Shown here piece after piece: positions 42,964 through 51,092 of a DNA stretch of 51,701 nt. Origin of the DNA: Spirochaetales bacterium (lineage in GTDB: Bacteria > Spirochaetota > Spirochaetia > DSM-27196 > Salinispiraceae); contig JAACWS010000025.1 of the NCBI GenBank assembly GCA_009991955.1, positions 1 through 51,701 on the forward strand. The letters are read 5' to 3'. The notes under the pieces were generated by a model. That model saw only the letters and a program-made list of their open reading frames with translations. It was not told the origin of the DNA and searched no databases. Both the position numbers and the translations under genes were made by a program. Position 1 is the first letter of the stretch; each line of letters begins with the position of its first letter.

Positions 42964-44466
42964 ATGAATCCAGTACAATCGGTCATTACGGACCCCCAAT
43001 TAACCTACCAACAAAAGGTAGCTGGCCTTGCTCGCTTGGCAGAAGAGACGATTACCGTTCTACCGATGCCTACCCGGACCACCGAACTCATCGACCAGGG
43101 AGTTATTTGTGACCTCTTCGAGGGCCACGCCCCCTATCGGCCCCGGTATATTGCCCCCGACTACTCCCAGCTCTTGGAAAAGGGTTCGGTGTTCTTGGGC
43201 CTAAAGCCAGCAAAAGATATTTGGCAGGCCATTACCCACCTGAACATTATGTACCGCCACGTACCCTCTATTACGACCTTTCCTGTCTATTTAGGCGACC
43301 TGGATACCCTGTTGGAACCCTTTATTAACGACGACAACCAAGAGGAAGCCCGTAAAGCTATCGACCTCTTTCTCCTTCAAATCGATCGAACTTTAAACGA
43401 TTCTTTCTGCCACGCAAACATTGGACCCCAAAAAACCCGGGCAGGCCAATTCATTCTAGAAAGCACCCGAGCCCAACAGACCGCAGTACCAAACCTGAGT
43501 ATTCGCTACGACCAAGAATTGACCGATCCGGAATTTGCGCTCCAAGCGGTTGCCTGTGCCTTGGAAACCGCCAAACCAAGTTTCGCCAACGATCGACTAT
43601 TTTCTCAGGACTTTCGAAGCCTCGGAGCAGAGAACTACGTCATTGCCAGTTGTTACAATGGCCTGCCCTTAGGGGGAGGGAGCTACACCCTGGTGCGGCT
43701 CAACCTAAAAAAACTCGCAGACCAAACTGCGAGTCTATCGGACCTTCGCGCGAAGAGCCTTCCCGAGGCCGTTGCCCTGCAATTGGCCTACATGGACGAA
43801 CGGGTCCGCTTTCTGGTCGAAAAGTCGAATTTCTTCGAAAACTCGTTCCTGAACAAGGAAGGGTTTATTCACCCCGAACTCTTTACCGCCATGTTTGGTA
43901 TCGTCGGTTTGGCCGAGGCGGTTAACCAGTTGGGTGGGGTTGGATCTTTTGGCCGCGATAAGGCAGCCAATGACCTAGGACTGGACCTGATTCGCCAAAT
44001 TCACGATCTGGTCATGGCCCACAAGGCTCCCCACGTTGGACTAGGAAAGGGCACCTACCTGCTCCACGCCCAGGTGGGTATCGATGTGGACAAAGGTGTC
44101 AGCCCGGGATGTCGCATTCCCATCGGCAACGAGCCCGATTTGGCGACCCATATTCTGCAGTCCGCTCCCTTCCACCAGTACTTTCCTACGGGAATTGGGG
44201 ACGTTTTTGCCTTTGACCCCACCATGAAAGCGAACCCCGGTGCCCTCCTTGATATAATTAAAGGGGCCTTCGCCTCGGGCATGCGCTACTTTAGCCCCTA
44301 CGGCACCGACTGCGACGTAGTACGCATTACCGGGTACCTGGTGAAACGGTCGGAAATTGAAAAGTACAACGACGGCAAGCCCAGCCTGCAAGACACAACC
44401 GTCTTGGGTCTGAACGCGGTCAATAACCTCCGGGTATTGGACCGAAAGGTTCGGGCAGCCGAGTAA
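42964..44466 (+). CDS. yjjI: YjjI-family glycyl-radical enzyme
   Basis: A 500-residue protein of the YjjI (DUF3029) glycyl-radical family; the substrate of this family is not established. The radical glycine is G457 in VRITGYLVKRSE and the probable thiyl cysteine is C230 in ASCYNGLPLGGGSYTL. It is much shorter than pyruvate formate-lyase or glycerol dehydratase (about 760-790). A TATACC -10 box lies 8 nt before ATG 42964. The activase gene follows after 7 bp. Being oxygen-sensitive, it supports an anaerobic lifestyle. Confidence 0.88.
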   Translation: MNPVQSVITDPQLTYQQKVAGLARLAEETITVLPMPTRTTELIDQGVICDLFEGHAPYRPRYIAPDYSQLLEKGSVFLGLKPAKDIWQAITHLNIMYRHVPSITTFPVYLGDLDTLLEPFINDDNQEEARKAIDLFLLQIDRTLNDSFCHANIGPQKTRAGQFILESTRAQQTAVPNLSIRYDQELTDPEFALQAVACALETAKPSFANDRLFSQDFRSLGAENYVIASCYNGLPLGGGSYTLVRLNLKKLADQTASLSDLRAKSLPEAVALQLAYMDERVRFLVEKSNFFENSFLNKEGFIHPELFTAMFGIVGLAEAVNQLGGVGSFGRDKAANDLGLDLIRQIHDLVMAHKAPHVGLGKGTYLLHAQVGIDVDKGVSPGCRIPIGNEPDLATHILQSAPFHQYFPTGIGDVFAFDPTMKANPGALLDIIKGAFASGMRYFSPYGTDCDVVRITGYLVKRSEIEKYNDGKPSLQDTTVLGLNAVNNLRVLDRKVRAAE

Positions 44467-44473
44467 CCCTACC

Positions 44474-45232
44474 GTGCTCGATACCCGGGGAGTAGTGTCA
44501 CGGATTATCCCCTTCAGCAGCGTCGACGGGCCGGGGAACCGGTTTGCGGTGTTTCTGCAGGGCTGCGCCCTCAACTGTCACTACTGCCACAACCCCGAAA
44601 CCCGCCCGATTATTTTACCCGAAGCCCTAGGCACCCAGCAGCAGGGTAACCCCCGGATCAGGACCCGAGTCCTAACGGCCGGGGAAATAATCGACCAGAT
44701 GAAACCCCTGACACCCTTCTTGAGGGGGCTTACCATCTCCGGTGGCGAGTGTTTACTCCAACCGGACTTCGTGACCGCCTTGGTCCGAAAAACTCGGGAT
44801 ATCGTAAACCTGGGCACCCTACTCGATACCTGCGGCCACCGCCCCTTCGCCGACCTCCCAGAAATTTTTGACCATATCGAAGGGGTAATGCTCGATGTAA
44901 AGGCCTGGGATACCCAAGAGCACCAGCGGCTTACGGGTTTTTCGAACTCGCCGGTTTTAGAAAACCTGCGTTGGGCGGGCGAACGGGGCCTCTTAACCGA
45001 GGTGCGAACGGTAATTGTCCCCGATGAATTCAACTCCCACGAAACCGTCAAAGCGACCGCCCGGAGCATGGTGGAAGTAGGCGCCCAAGCAGCTCCCTAC
45101 GTACTTATTCGATTTCGACCCCAGGGAGTCCGGAGGGCCTGGCGAGATCTACGCCCCCCGACCGATGGAGAACTGAATCGGCTGGTGGAAATAGCCCACA
45201 ACGAGGGCCTCGAAAAGGTTCTTATTCGCTGA
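44474..45232 (+). CDS. yjjW: Glycyl-radical activating enzyme (YjjW-like, without ferredoxin domain)
   Basis: A 252-residue radical SAM activase that would install the radical on the YjjI-type partner. The cluster motif is C31-x3-C35-x2-C38 (GCALNCHYCHNPETRP), and TISGGECLLQPDF is the SAM-binding segment. Known YjjW proteins carry a two-cluster ferredoxin insert after the CxxxCxxC loop; here the insert is replaced by about 30 residues (PEALGTQQQGNPRIR) without any cysteine. GTG start 7 bp after yjjI. It has an otherwise normal fold (MLDVKAWD). Confidence 0.88.
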   Translation: MLDTRGVVSRIIPFSSVDGPGNRFAVFLQGCALNCHYCHNPETRPIILPEALGTQQQGNPRIRTRVLTAGEIIDQMKPLTPFLRGLTISGGECLLQPDFVTALVRKTRDIVNLGTLLDTCGHRPFADLPEIFDHIEGVMLDVKAWDTQEHQRLTGFSNSPVLENLRWAGERGLLTEVRTVIVPDEFNSHETVKATARSMVEVGAQAAPYVLIRFRPQGVRRAWRDLRPPTDGELNRLVEIAHNEGLEKVLIR

Positions 45233-45237
45233 GTTAT

Positions 45238-45346
45238 GTGCTCCAAAGCTTGTGGACCCCTCTTTTTGCATCGAAGGACCCTCAAAAATCAATCGTTTTT
45301 GACCTCGAAACCCGAGAATTTGCGCTTACCACAAGCTTTGGAGCAC
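45238..45346. repeat. Palindromic element with 18-bp inverted ends
   Basis: GTGCTCCAAAGCTTGTGG (45238-45255) and its exact complement (45329-45346) bracket 73 bp that hold a second hairpin (TCAAAAA/TTTTTGA). It exactly fills the gap between two convergent genes; the last base is also the first base of the HD gene's stop codon. A related half is at 7884-7908. Confidence 0.8.
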
Positions 45347-45984
45347 TATCCGAGTTGACAGCGTAGCTCGTTGGGAATCCAAGGAGAGTCCCCGGGGATT
45401 CCTAGAACCTCATAGAGATTCTGTCCTATTTCTTTCTCAAAGGTTTCTTTTATCGAGAAGAGAGCCTTCCATTTTGGAACCGTAAGTTCGTTTGTTCCGT
45501 GCCGTAGGGCGATGTCGACTAACCGGACCTCCATGGGCACAATGCCGTAAATTCCGCCAATCGAGTCGGCCAACTGAATGAGCCGGTCGTAGGGTGTGTA
45601 GTGTACCTTCTTCAAGAAAGATCGGGTAAACGCCTTATCCTCTTCGTGGTCCAGCCACCCCGAGGAGGCCAGTTCTACATCGGCAATGGGAAAGGTGTGG
45701 GTCATGGCAATTTGGGCCGATAAGGCATATCCACGCTCCATAAGCCATCTATACCCAACAGTTATATGGGCCATTCCCGAGTGCCGTTCTAGTCGACCAA
45801 TATCGTGCAGAAGACCCAGGACGTAGGCTGTTTCCTCGTCCATGTCGGGGTGGGCCCGAGCGATGAGGCGAGCTACGTGGGCCGCAAAGCGGGAATGATT
45901 TACCCAGGGACCATGATTAATAGCAGCCCCCTCGAGAAAGAGTTTTTCGGCCACCTCGATAGTTGGGCTAAGTTTCGTTTTCAT
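45346..45984 (-). CDS. HD-domain phosphohydrolase
   Basis: A 212-residue cytoplasmic protein of the HD metal-dependent phosphohydrolase superfamily. The ligands are visible: H35 region (WVNHSRFAAHVARL), H60-D61 in LLHDIGRLER, H72/H96 segments, and a late D in LIQLADSIG. The substrate is not known. A GAGG site precedes ATG 45984. Divergent from the chemoreceptor; its 3' end runs into the palindromic element, which supplies the stop codon. Confidence 0.8.
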   Translation of the reverse strand: MKTKLSPTIEVAEKLFLEGAAINHGPWVNHSRFAAHVARLIARAHPDMDEETAYVLGLLHDIGRLERHSGMAHITVGYRWLMERGYALSAQIAMTHTFPIADVELASSGWLDHEEDKAFTRSFLKKVHYTPYDRLIQLADSIGGIYGIVPMEVRLVDIALRHGTNELTVPKWKALFSIKETFEKEIGQNLYEVLGIPGDSPWIPNELRCQLG

Positions 45985-46027
45985 TGTTGTTACCTCGAAG
46001 AAAAGGAAGGAAATCCAGATTTTTTAT

Positions 46028-46056
46028 TTCAAAAATATCAAATTCTGACGTATTCT
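46028..46056 (+). promoter_or_regulatory. Chemoreceptor promoter
   Basis: TTCAAA (46028-46033), 17-bp spacer, TATTCT (46051-46056), then 6 nt (TTCGGT) and ATG 46063: leaderless geometry. Confidence 0.65.
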
Positions 46057-46062
46057 TTCGGT

Positions 46063-48555
46063 ATGATTCAAATACTACAGAAAGTATCGTCGGTTCGCCA
46101 GCGATTACTGGGTTTAGCGGTAATCTCAATCGTATTTACCCTTTTATTGTCGGGCATCATCTTACTCCAGGTGACCCAGGCAGCGCAAACTCAAGCGGAA
46201 GAACGGTTGACCATTTTGCGGGACACCAAGGCACGACAGGTAAAAATTTACCTGGAAACCGTGGAAAATGAAATCCTTACCCTAGCAGAAAGCCTTATGA
46301 CAATTTCTGCCCTGCAGGAGTTCGATGAGGCGTTTGCCGCAATCGAATCTGATTCCCCCAACCAACAGCGGTCGACCCAAGCAGCCAGTAGAATACAAAA
46401 TTATGTGGAAACCGAATTCTTCTCGCGGGTAGCAGATTTTGATCGTTCCCTCCTAGAACCTGCAACCGCCTACATCCCCCAGGGTTACCCCTCCCGAATA
46501 CTCCAAGAGACCTATATTACCGGTAACCCGAACCACGTGGGTCAAAAAGACTCCTTTGTAGGGGGTCGAAACACTCCCTACGACGAACATCACCGTCGAT
46601 ACCACCCGGTTATTCGAAATTTTCTTCAACGGTACGGGTTCTACGATATTTTCCTGGTTGAACCGGAAAACGGGTACATCGTTTATTCGGTATTCAAGGA
46701 ACTCGACTACGCTACAAGCTTGGAGAACGGCCCCTACGCTAACACCGGTCTCGCCCGAGTTTACCAGGGAGTGAAAACCAATCCTCGTCCGGGACAGGTG
46801 GTCCTCGATGACTTTGCCCCCTATCCCCCCTCGTACTTCGCTCCTGCAGCCTTTATTGGCGCACCAATCTACGAAGGGTCGGAGTTCCTGGGAGTCCTCA
46901 TCTTTCAATTCAGTATCGACGCCCTCAATCAAACTATGACCAGCGAAGGCCAGTGGTTAGACGAAGGGTATGGAGTTTCGGGGGAGACCTTCTTGACAAA
47001 CCAGTCGGGACAAATGATTACCGATTCTCGGTTCTTCCTTGAAGACCTTCAGGGAATGGTCGAGGCCCTGGGTCGGGTGCCAGAAATGGCAGAGGCCGCA
47101 AAGAGAATAGAAACCCGGGGTTCAATGATTCTGAACTTTGAGATCCAAACCCCGGGGGTGACATTGGCGGCTGGAGGTCAGCGGGGTATCGAGGAATTCG
47201 TGGACTACCGGGGAGTTCCAGTGCTTTCGGCCTACCGCCAATTAGACTATGATCTCCTGCCCTGGCTCCTCTTTGCCGAAATTGACACCGACGAAGCCTT
47301 CCAATCGGTGAGGGACGTTACCCGCATTGTTGGGGTTTCGACCCTGGTCATCTTAGCCGCCCTCATACTTATTATTCTGGGTGTTAGCCAGCGAATATCT
47401 GTACCAATTTCTCGGGCAGCGGTCCTCCTAACCGAAATTGCCCAGGGAGACGGGGACCTTACCCGGCGAATGGAACCGTCTCGGGTCAAGGAACTCCAGG
47501 TAATGTCCGAGTCCTTCAACACCTTTACCCAATCCTTAGCGAACATCGTCCAAAATATTCGCCAGGTAGCCGAGGAAGCAGGCTCGGTAGGACAAAACTT
47601 GTCCAGCGCCTCGGAAGAAGCCGCCGCCGCCTCGTACCAAATACAACAGAATATGGACTCAATTACCCAACAAATTCAAAATCTTGACCAGAATATTCAG
47701 GTAACCTCCAGCGCCGCCGACGAAATCCGCGCGGTGGCCGAAGGCTTTGCCAACGAGGTCTCGCTCCAGCGGAAGGAGGTAACCCGGACCCTCGAGGAGG
47801 TGGCTTTTATATCCCGAACCACCGAAGAAGTTGACCAATTGGTCAAAGACAGACAAGGCCAGGCGGCAAGTTTGGTGACTCAAAGTCATGAAAGCTCCGA
47901 AGCAATTGAAAATACCACCCGACTCATTCGTCAGGTCCAGGGGGCAGCGGAAAAAATTACCGCTGCCACGAAGGTCATCGAAGATATTTCGGCCCGTACA
48001 AACCTACTGGCTATGAACGCGGCCATCGAGGCTGCCCACGCTGGAAACGCCGGGAAGGGCTTTGGGGTCGTAGCGGGAGAAATTCGTAATCTTTCGAACT
48101 CAACCAAGGAAAACGCCCAGGTAATCTCCCAGAACCTTAAAGAAGTAGTAGACCAAATTGTCAAAGCCCAAGAGGCGTCCATGGTCAGTAGCCAATCCTT
48201 TTCCGCTATTCTCTCGGGTATAGAATCCTTCGCCAGTAGCTTTATCCAGGTCGCCCAAGCGATGGCAGAATTAACCCAACGAAGTAGCACAATCGTCCAA
48301 AGCCTTACAAAACTCGAGCAAAGCGCCAGTCAAACCGAGGGCGGGGGCCAGGAGATGAAGGTCGGCATCCAGTCCATAATCGAGGGAATTTTTGACATTC
48401 GCCAAATTTCTGCCAATGTAGCCTCAAGTACCGAAGAAATTAACGGGGGTATTCGAGAAATTACCCAGGCTATGCACATGGTGGCCGACCAAGGGCAGAG
48501 GAATCGCGACTATTTGGACAGCATCCAGGCCCATGTAAAAACCTTTATTATCTAG
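46063..48555 (+). CDS. Methyl-accepting chemotaxis protein with dCache domain
   Basis: An 830-residue chemoreceptor: first membrane helix about 18-40, large periplasmic dCache-type domain (about 45-420), second helix (about 425-447), HAMP domain, then the cytoplasmic signalling coiled coil. The hairpin tip is at about 636-675 (ISARTNLLAMNAAIEAAHAG, then GFGVVAGEIRNLS), with normal conservation. It signals to CheA/CheW; no che genes are in the window. The frame is open from 45805, but that part overlaps the HD gene; ATG 46063 is at the promoter. Confidence 0.93.
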   Translation: MIQILQKVSSVRQRLLGLAVISIVFTLLLSGIILLQVTQAAQTQAEERLTILRDTKARQVKIYLETVENEILTLAESLMTISALQEFDEAFAAIESDSPNQQRSTQAASRIQNYVETEFFSRVADFDRSLLEPATAYIPQGYPSRILQETYITGNPNHVGQKDSFVGGRNTPYDEHHRRYHPVIRNFLQRYGFYDIFLVEPENGYIVYSVFKELDYATSLENGPYANTGLARVYQGVKTNPRPGQVVLDDFAPYPPSYFAPAAFIGAPIYEGSEFLGVLIFQFSIDALNQTMTSEGQWLDEGYGVSGETFLTNQSGQMITDSRFFLEDLQGMVEALGRVPEMAEAAKRIETRGSMILNFEIQTPGVTLAAGGQRGIEEFVDYRGVPVLSAYRQLDYDLLPWLLFAEIDTDEAFQSVRDVTRIVGVSTLVILAALILIILGVSQRISVPISRAAVLLTEIAQGDGDLTRRMEPSRVKELQVMSESFNTFTQSLANIVQNIRQVAEEAGSVGQNLSSASEEAAAASYQIQQNMDSITQQIQNLDQNIQVTSSAADEIRAVAEGFANEVSLQRKEVTRTLEEVAFISRTTEEVDQLVKDRQGQAASLVTQSHESSEAIENTTRLIRQVQGAAEKITAATKVIEDISARTNLLAMNAAIEAAHAGNAGKGFGVVAGEIRNLSNSTKENAQVISQNLKEVVDQIVKAQEASMVSSQSFSAILSGIESFASSFIQVAQAMAELTQRSSTIVQSLTKLEQSASQTEGGGQEMKVGIQSIIEGIFDIRQISANVASSTEEINGGIREITQAMHMVADQGQRNRDYLDSIQAHVKTFII

Positions 48556-49725
48556 ATGAAGGTTCCCCGGCCGGTCTCTCGAACTATTCCCTCTCCAAAC
48601 CAGGCCCGGCCGGGCTTACGACCCTGGCTCTACTGGTTACTTCGGTTTATTGCAGGACCCTACCTTCGTCTGGGCTTAGGGATTAGTCGAGTACGGGTTG
48701 TCCACCGGGACCGAATTGTGTCGGCCCTCAAGCAGTTTTATTCCGGCAAAAATCGGCTCATTCTGGCCTTTCGCCACCCCTAAGGTGACGAACCCCAAAT
48801 TCTGGGCTGGTACAGCATGACCGGAATTCGCAAAGACGCCCGGATCCTCGGGGTGCAGCTTCCTCCCCAGCATGCGGGCTATTCGCAAAGCTATTGTCGA
48901 GGGTGCCCACCTCCTCTCCCTCGCCCCCAAGGGCCAGGTGAGTTATTCGGCCGACACCCTTCCCCGAATCGAGGGAGGAACAATCCACCTGGGTCTGGAC
49001 GCAGCCAAGCGCGCGAGTCCACGGCCGGTAATTGTTCTACCGGTCTCGTTTCACCGCCGTTACGAGAAAAAAACCTCCCTTACTCGCGCCAAAAAATCCT
49101 CGACGACCTAGGTAGATTCCTGGAAATAGAACTAAAGCCCACTCCCAGTCGCGGCATCTCTCTCCAGGATTTACAAGAAATTGCCCTTGCCCTCCTGGAG
49201 AAAAGCGAAACTCACTACGATCTGGGTTCCGCAACCGATTTGCACCCCGATGAACGACTATCCCGGGTAGTAGTCCAAGCTATCGAACAGGGAGAACGTA
49301 TTTTGGGTTTATCCAAGGCCCCAAGCGAACACCTCATAAACCGGGTCTACAGAATTCGCCAAAAAGGCTGGGATCGCATTTATAGCGAGGCACCAAAGAC
49401 CAGTCCCCTAGAGAGAATTCTTTGCGACCGCAAAACCGGAGAAGCGTGGTACGCTATGCGTCATATGGAGCTGGCCGAGTGGACCTCCCAAGGCACCGTT
49501 CCCCGGCGGGAACTTGTTTTTGACTACCTTCAGAACCTCTGGGACTGGGCCAACCGTTTATCCGGTGGACCTATCGCAGGCCGACGAAATATTCGCCCCT
49601 ACACGACCATCCTGCGAATCGGTCGACCAATCACCCTTACAAACGAAACAACGAGTATGGCTGGTCAAACAGCCCTCGAGCACGAATTATTAGACCTTAT
49701 TCAGGAGGATTTTCATGACAACTAA
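48556..49725 (+). pseudogene. Acyltransferase (PlsC-like) pseudogene
   Basis: The frame starts at ATG 48556, directly after the chemoreceptor stop. It encodes an acyltransferase-like protein, but a TAA at 48781-48783 replaces a tyrosine codon inside the motif HPYGDEPQ, giving LAFRHP-stop-GDEPQILGW. Further on, the frame changes near 48868 to read MRAIRKAIVEGAHLLSLAPK and GQVSYSADTLPRIEGG, and returns near a seven-A run (49067-49073) to NLPYSRQKILDDLGRFLEIE, then continues to a stop at 49723. One nonsense and two frameshifts indicate a dead gene, unless they are sequencing errors. The last codons still carry the AGGAGG site of the following symporter gene. Confidence 0.8.
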
Positions 49726-51055
49726 CCCCAGCAACACCGGTTCCGGCAAGTTACCAGTAAAGGTGAAGGTCGGGTTTGGAATTGCCGACCTGGGGGGAAA
49801 CCTCTTTTTTACCGCCATGGGATTTTGGGCCCTCATCTACCTCACCGACACCGTAGGGGTACCCGCAGCCCTGGCCGGCTTGGCCATTATGATTGGTAAA
49901 ATCTGGGACGGTGTAACCGACCCAATTATGGGATTCATCTCCGACCGGACCCGAACCCGCTGGGGACGCCGTCGGCCTTATTTGATTTTTGGCGCTATTC
50001 CCCTGATGTTGACCTCGTGGTTCTTCTTTACCGCCCCCTCCTTCACCGACCCGGTCCAACTGACTATTTGGGCAACTCTTTCCTTGGCCCTGTTGAACAC
50101 CGCCTACACGGTCGTGAATATTCCTTACGGCTCCTTAACCCCAGAATTGACCACCGACTTTCACGAGCGGACCAGCCTGAATGGCTACCGCTTTGGCTTT
50201 GCGGTCATTGGAACCATGCTCGGTGCCGCGGTGGTGCTTCCCATCGTCAACTCTGCCGCCGATCGCAGGGCGGGTTTTGCTCTTGTGGGATTAATTTTTG
50301 GTGGCATAATGGCCGCAACCTTTTTGACAACGGGGTTTGTGGTGCGGGAAAAGCCCCACAAGGAAGAAGAAAAGCAGGGGTTCTTCCAGACCTACGCGGT
50401 GGTATTCAAGAATAAGCCCTATTTACTAGTGGCTCTCACCTACATGCTCCACTTGTCGGCAATCGGTTTCCTCTCGGGGATTTTGGTCTACTACATGAAG
50501 TACATTCATAACAACGAAGGCCTTACAACCCTGGCCATGGTTATGCTCCTGGGAGTTGCAATGGTGAATATTCCTATTTCGGTTCAGGTCTCCAAACGGA
50601 TTGGAAAAAAACGAACCTACCAAACCGCCTTTGCCTTCCTCATTGTGGCCGTCACGGCCATTTTCTTCTTTGGTCATATTCTGCCCCCAACTTTTACCCT
50701 GATAATGATGGCCATCGCTGGTATTGGTATTGGATTCGCCTACGTGCCCCCCTTCGCAATGGTTCCCGACGCTATTGAGCTGGAAGCCCGGAAGACCGGT
50801 ATTCGGCGCGAGGGTTCATACTATGGAATCTGGACCTTTATGTCTAAGCTGGGACAGTCCGGGGCCTCGGCCCTGCTGGGTTTTGTTCTGGCTGCATCGG
50901 GGTACGTGCCCGAGGTAACCCAGGGTCCGTCGACCATTTTTGCCATTCGGCTCTTGGTAGGGCCTATTCCCGCTGTGGTGCTGGTGGGGGCAATGGTTTT
51001 GGTGAACTTTTATCCTATTGATGAAAAGACCTACGAGCGAGAGATGGGGGCGTGA
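49715..51055 (+). CDS. GPH-family sugar:cation symporter (MelB-like MFS)
   Basis: A 446-residue, 12-helix major facilitator protein of the glycoside-pentoside-hexuronide family. Motifs: GFGIADLGGNLFF, YLTDTVGVPAALAGL, KIWDGVTDPIMGFISDRTRTRWGRRRPY in the first half and the interhelical YGSLTPELTTDFHERTSLNGYR. The sugar cannot be inferred. It overlaps the pseudogene 3' end by 11 bp, and AGGAGG at 49703-49708 supports ATG 49715. Confidence 0.92.
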   Translation: MTTNPSNTGSGKLPVKVKVGFGIADLGGNLFFTAMGFWALIYLTDTVGVPAALAGLAIMIGKIWDGVTDPIMGFISDRTRTRWGRRRPYLIFGAIPLMLTSWFFFTAPSFTDPVQLTIWATLSLALLNTAYTVVNIPYGSLTPELTTDFHERTSLNGYRFGFAVIGTMLGAAVVLPIVNSAADRRAGFALVGLIFGGIMAATFLTTGFVVREKPHKEEEKQGFFQTYAVVFKNKPYLLVALTYMLHLSAIGFLSGILVYYMKYIHNNEGLTTLAMVMLLGVAMVNIPISVQVSKRIGKKRTYQTAFAFLIVAVTAIFFFGHILPPTFTLIMMAIAGIGIGFAYVPPFAMVPDAIELEARKTGIRREGSYYGIWTFMSKLGQSGASALLGFVLAASGYVPEVTQGPSTIFAIRLLVGPIPAVVLVGAMVLVNFYPIDEKTYEREMGA

Positions 51056-51092
51056 GGAATTAAGGTTGCAATTAGACGAAGAGACACGGAAT

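Noticed and set aside
45805-46062. N-terminal extension of the chemoreceptor
   Set aside because: It overlaps the HD gene and lies upstream of the -35/-10 promoter; the first membrane helix begins soon after ATG 46063.
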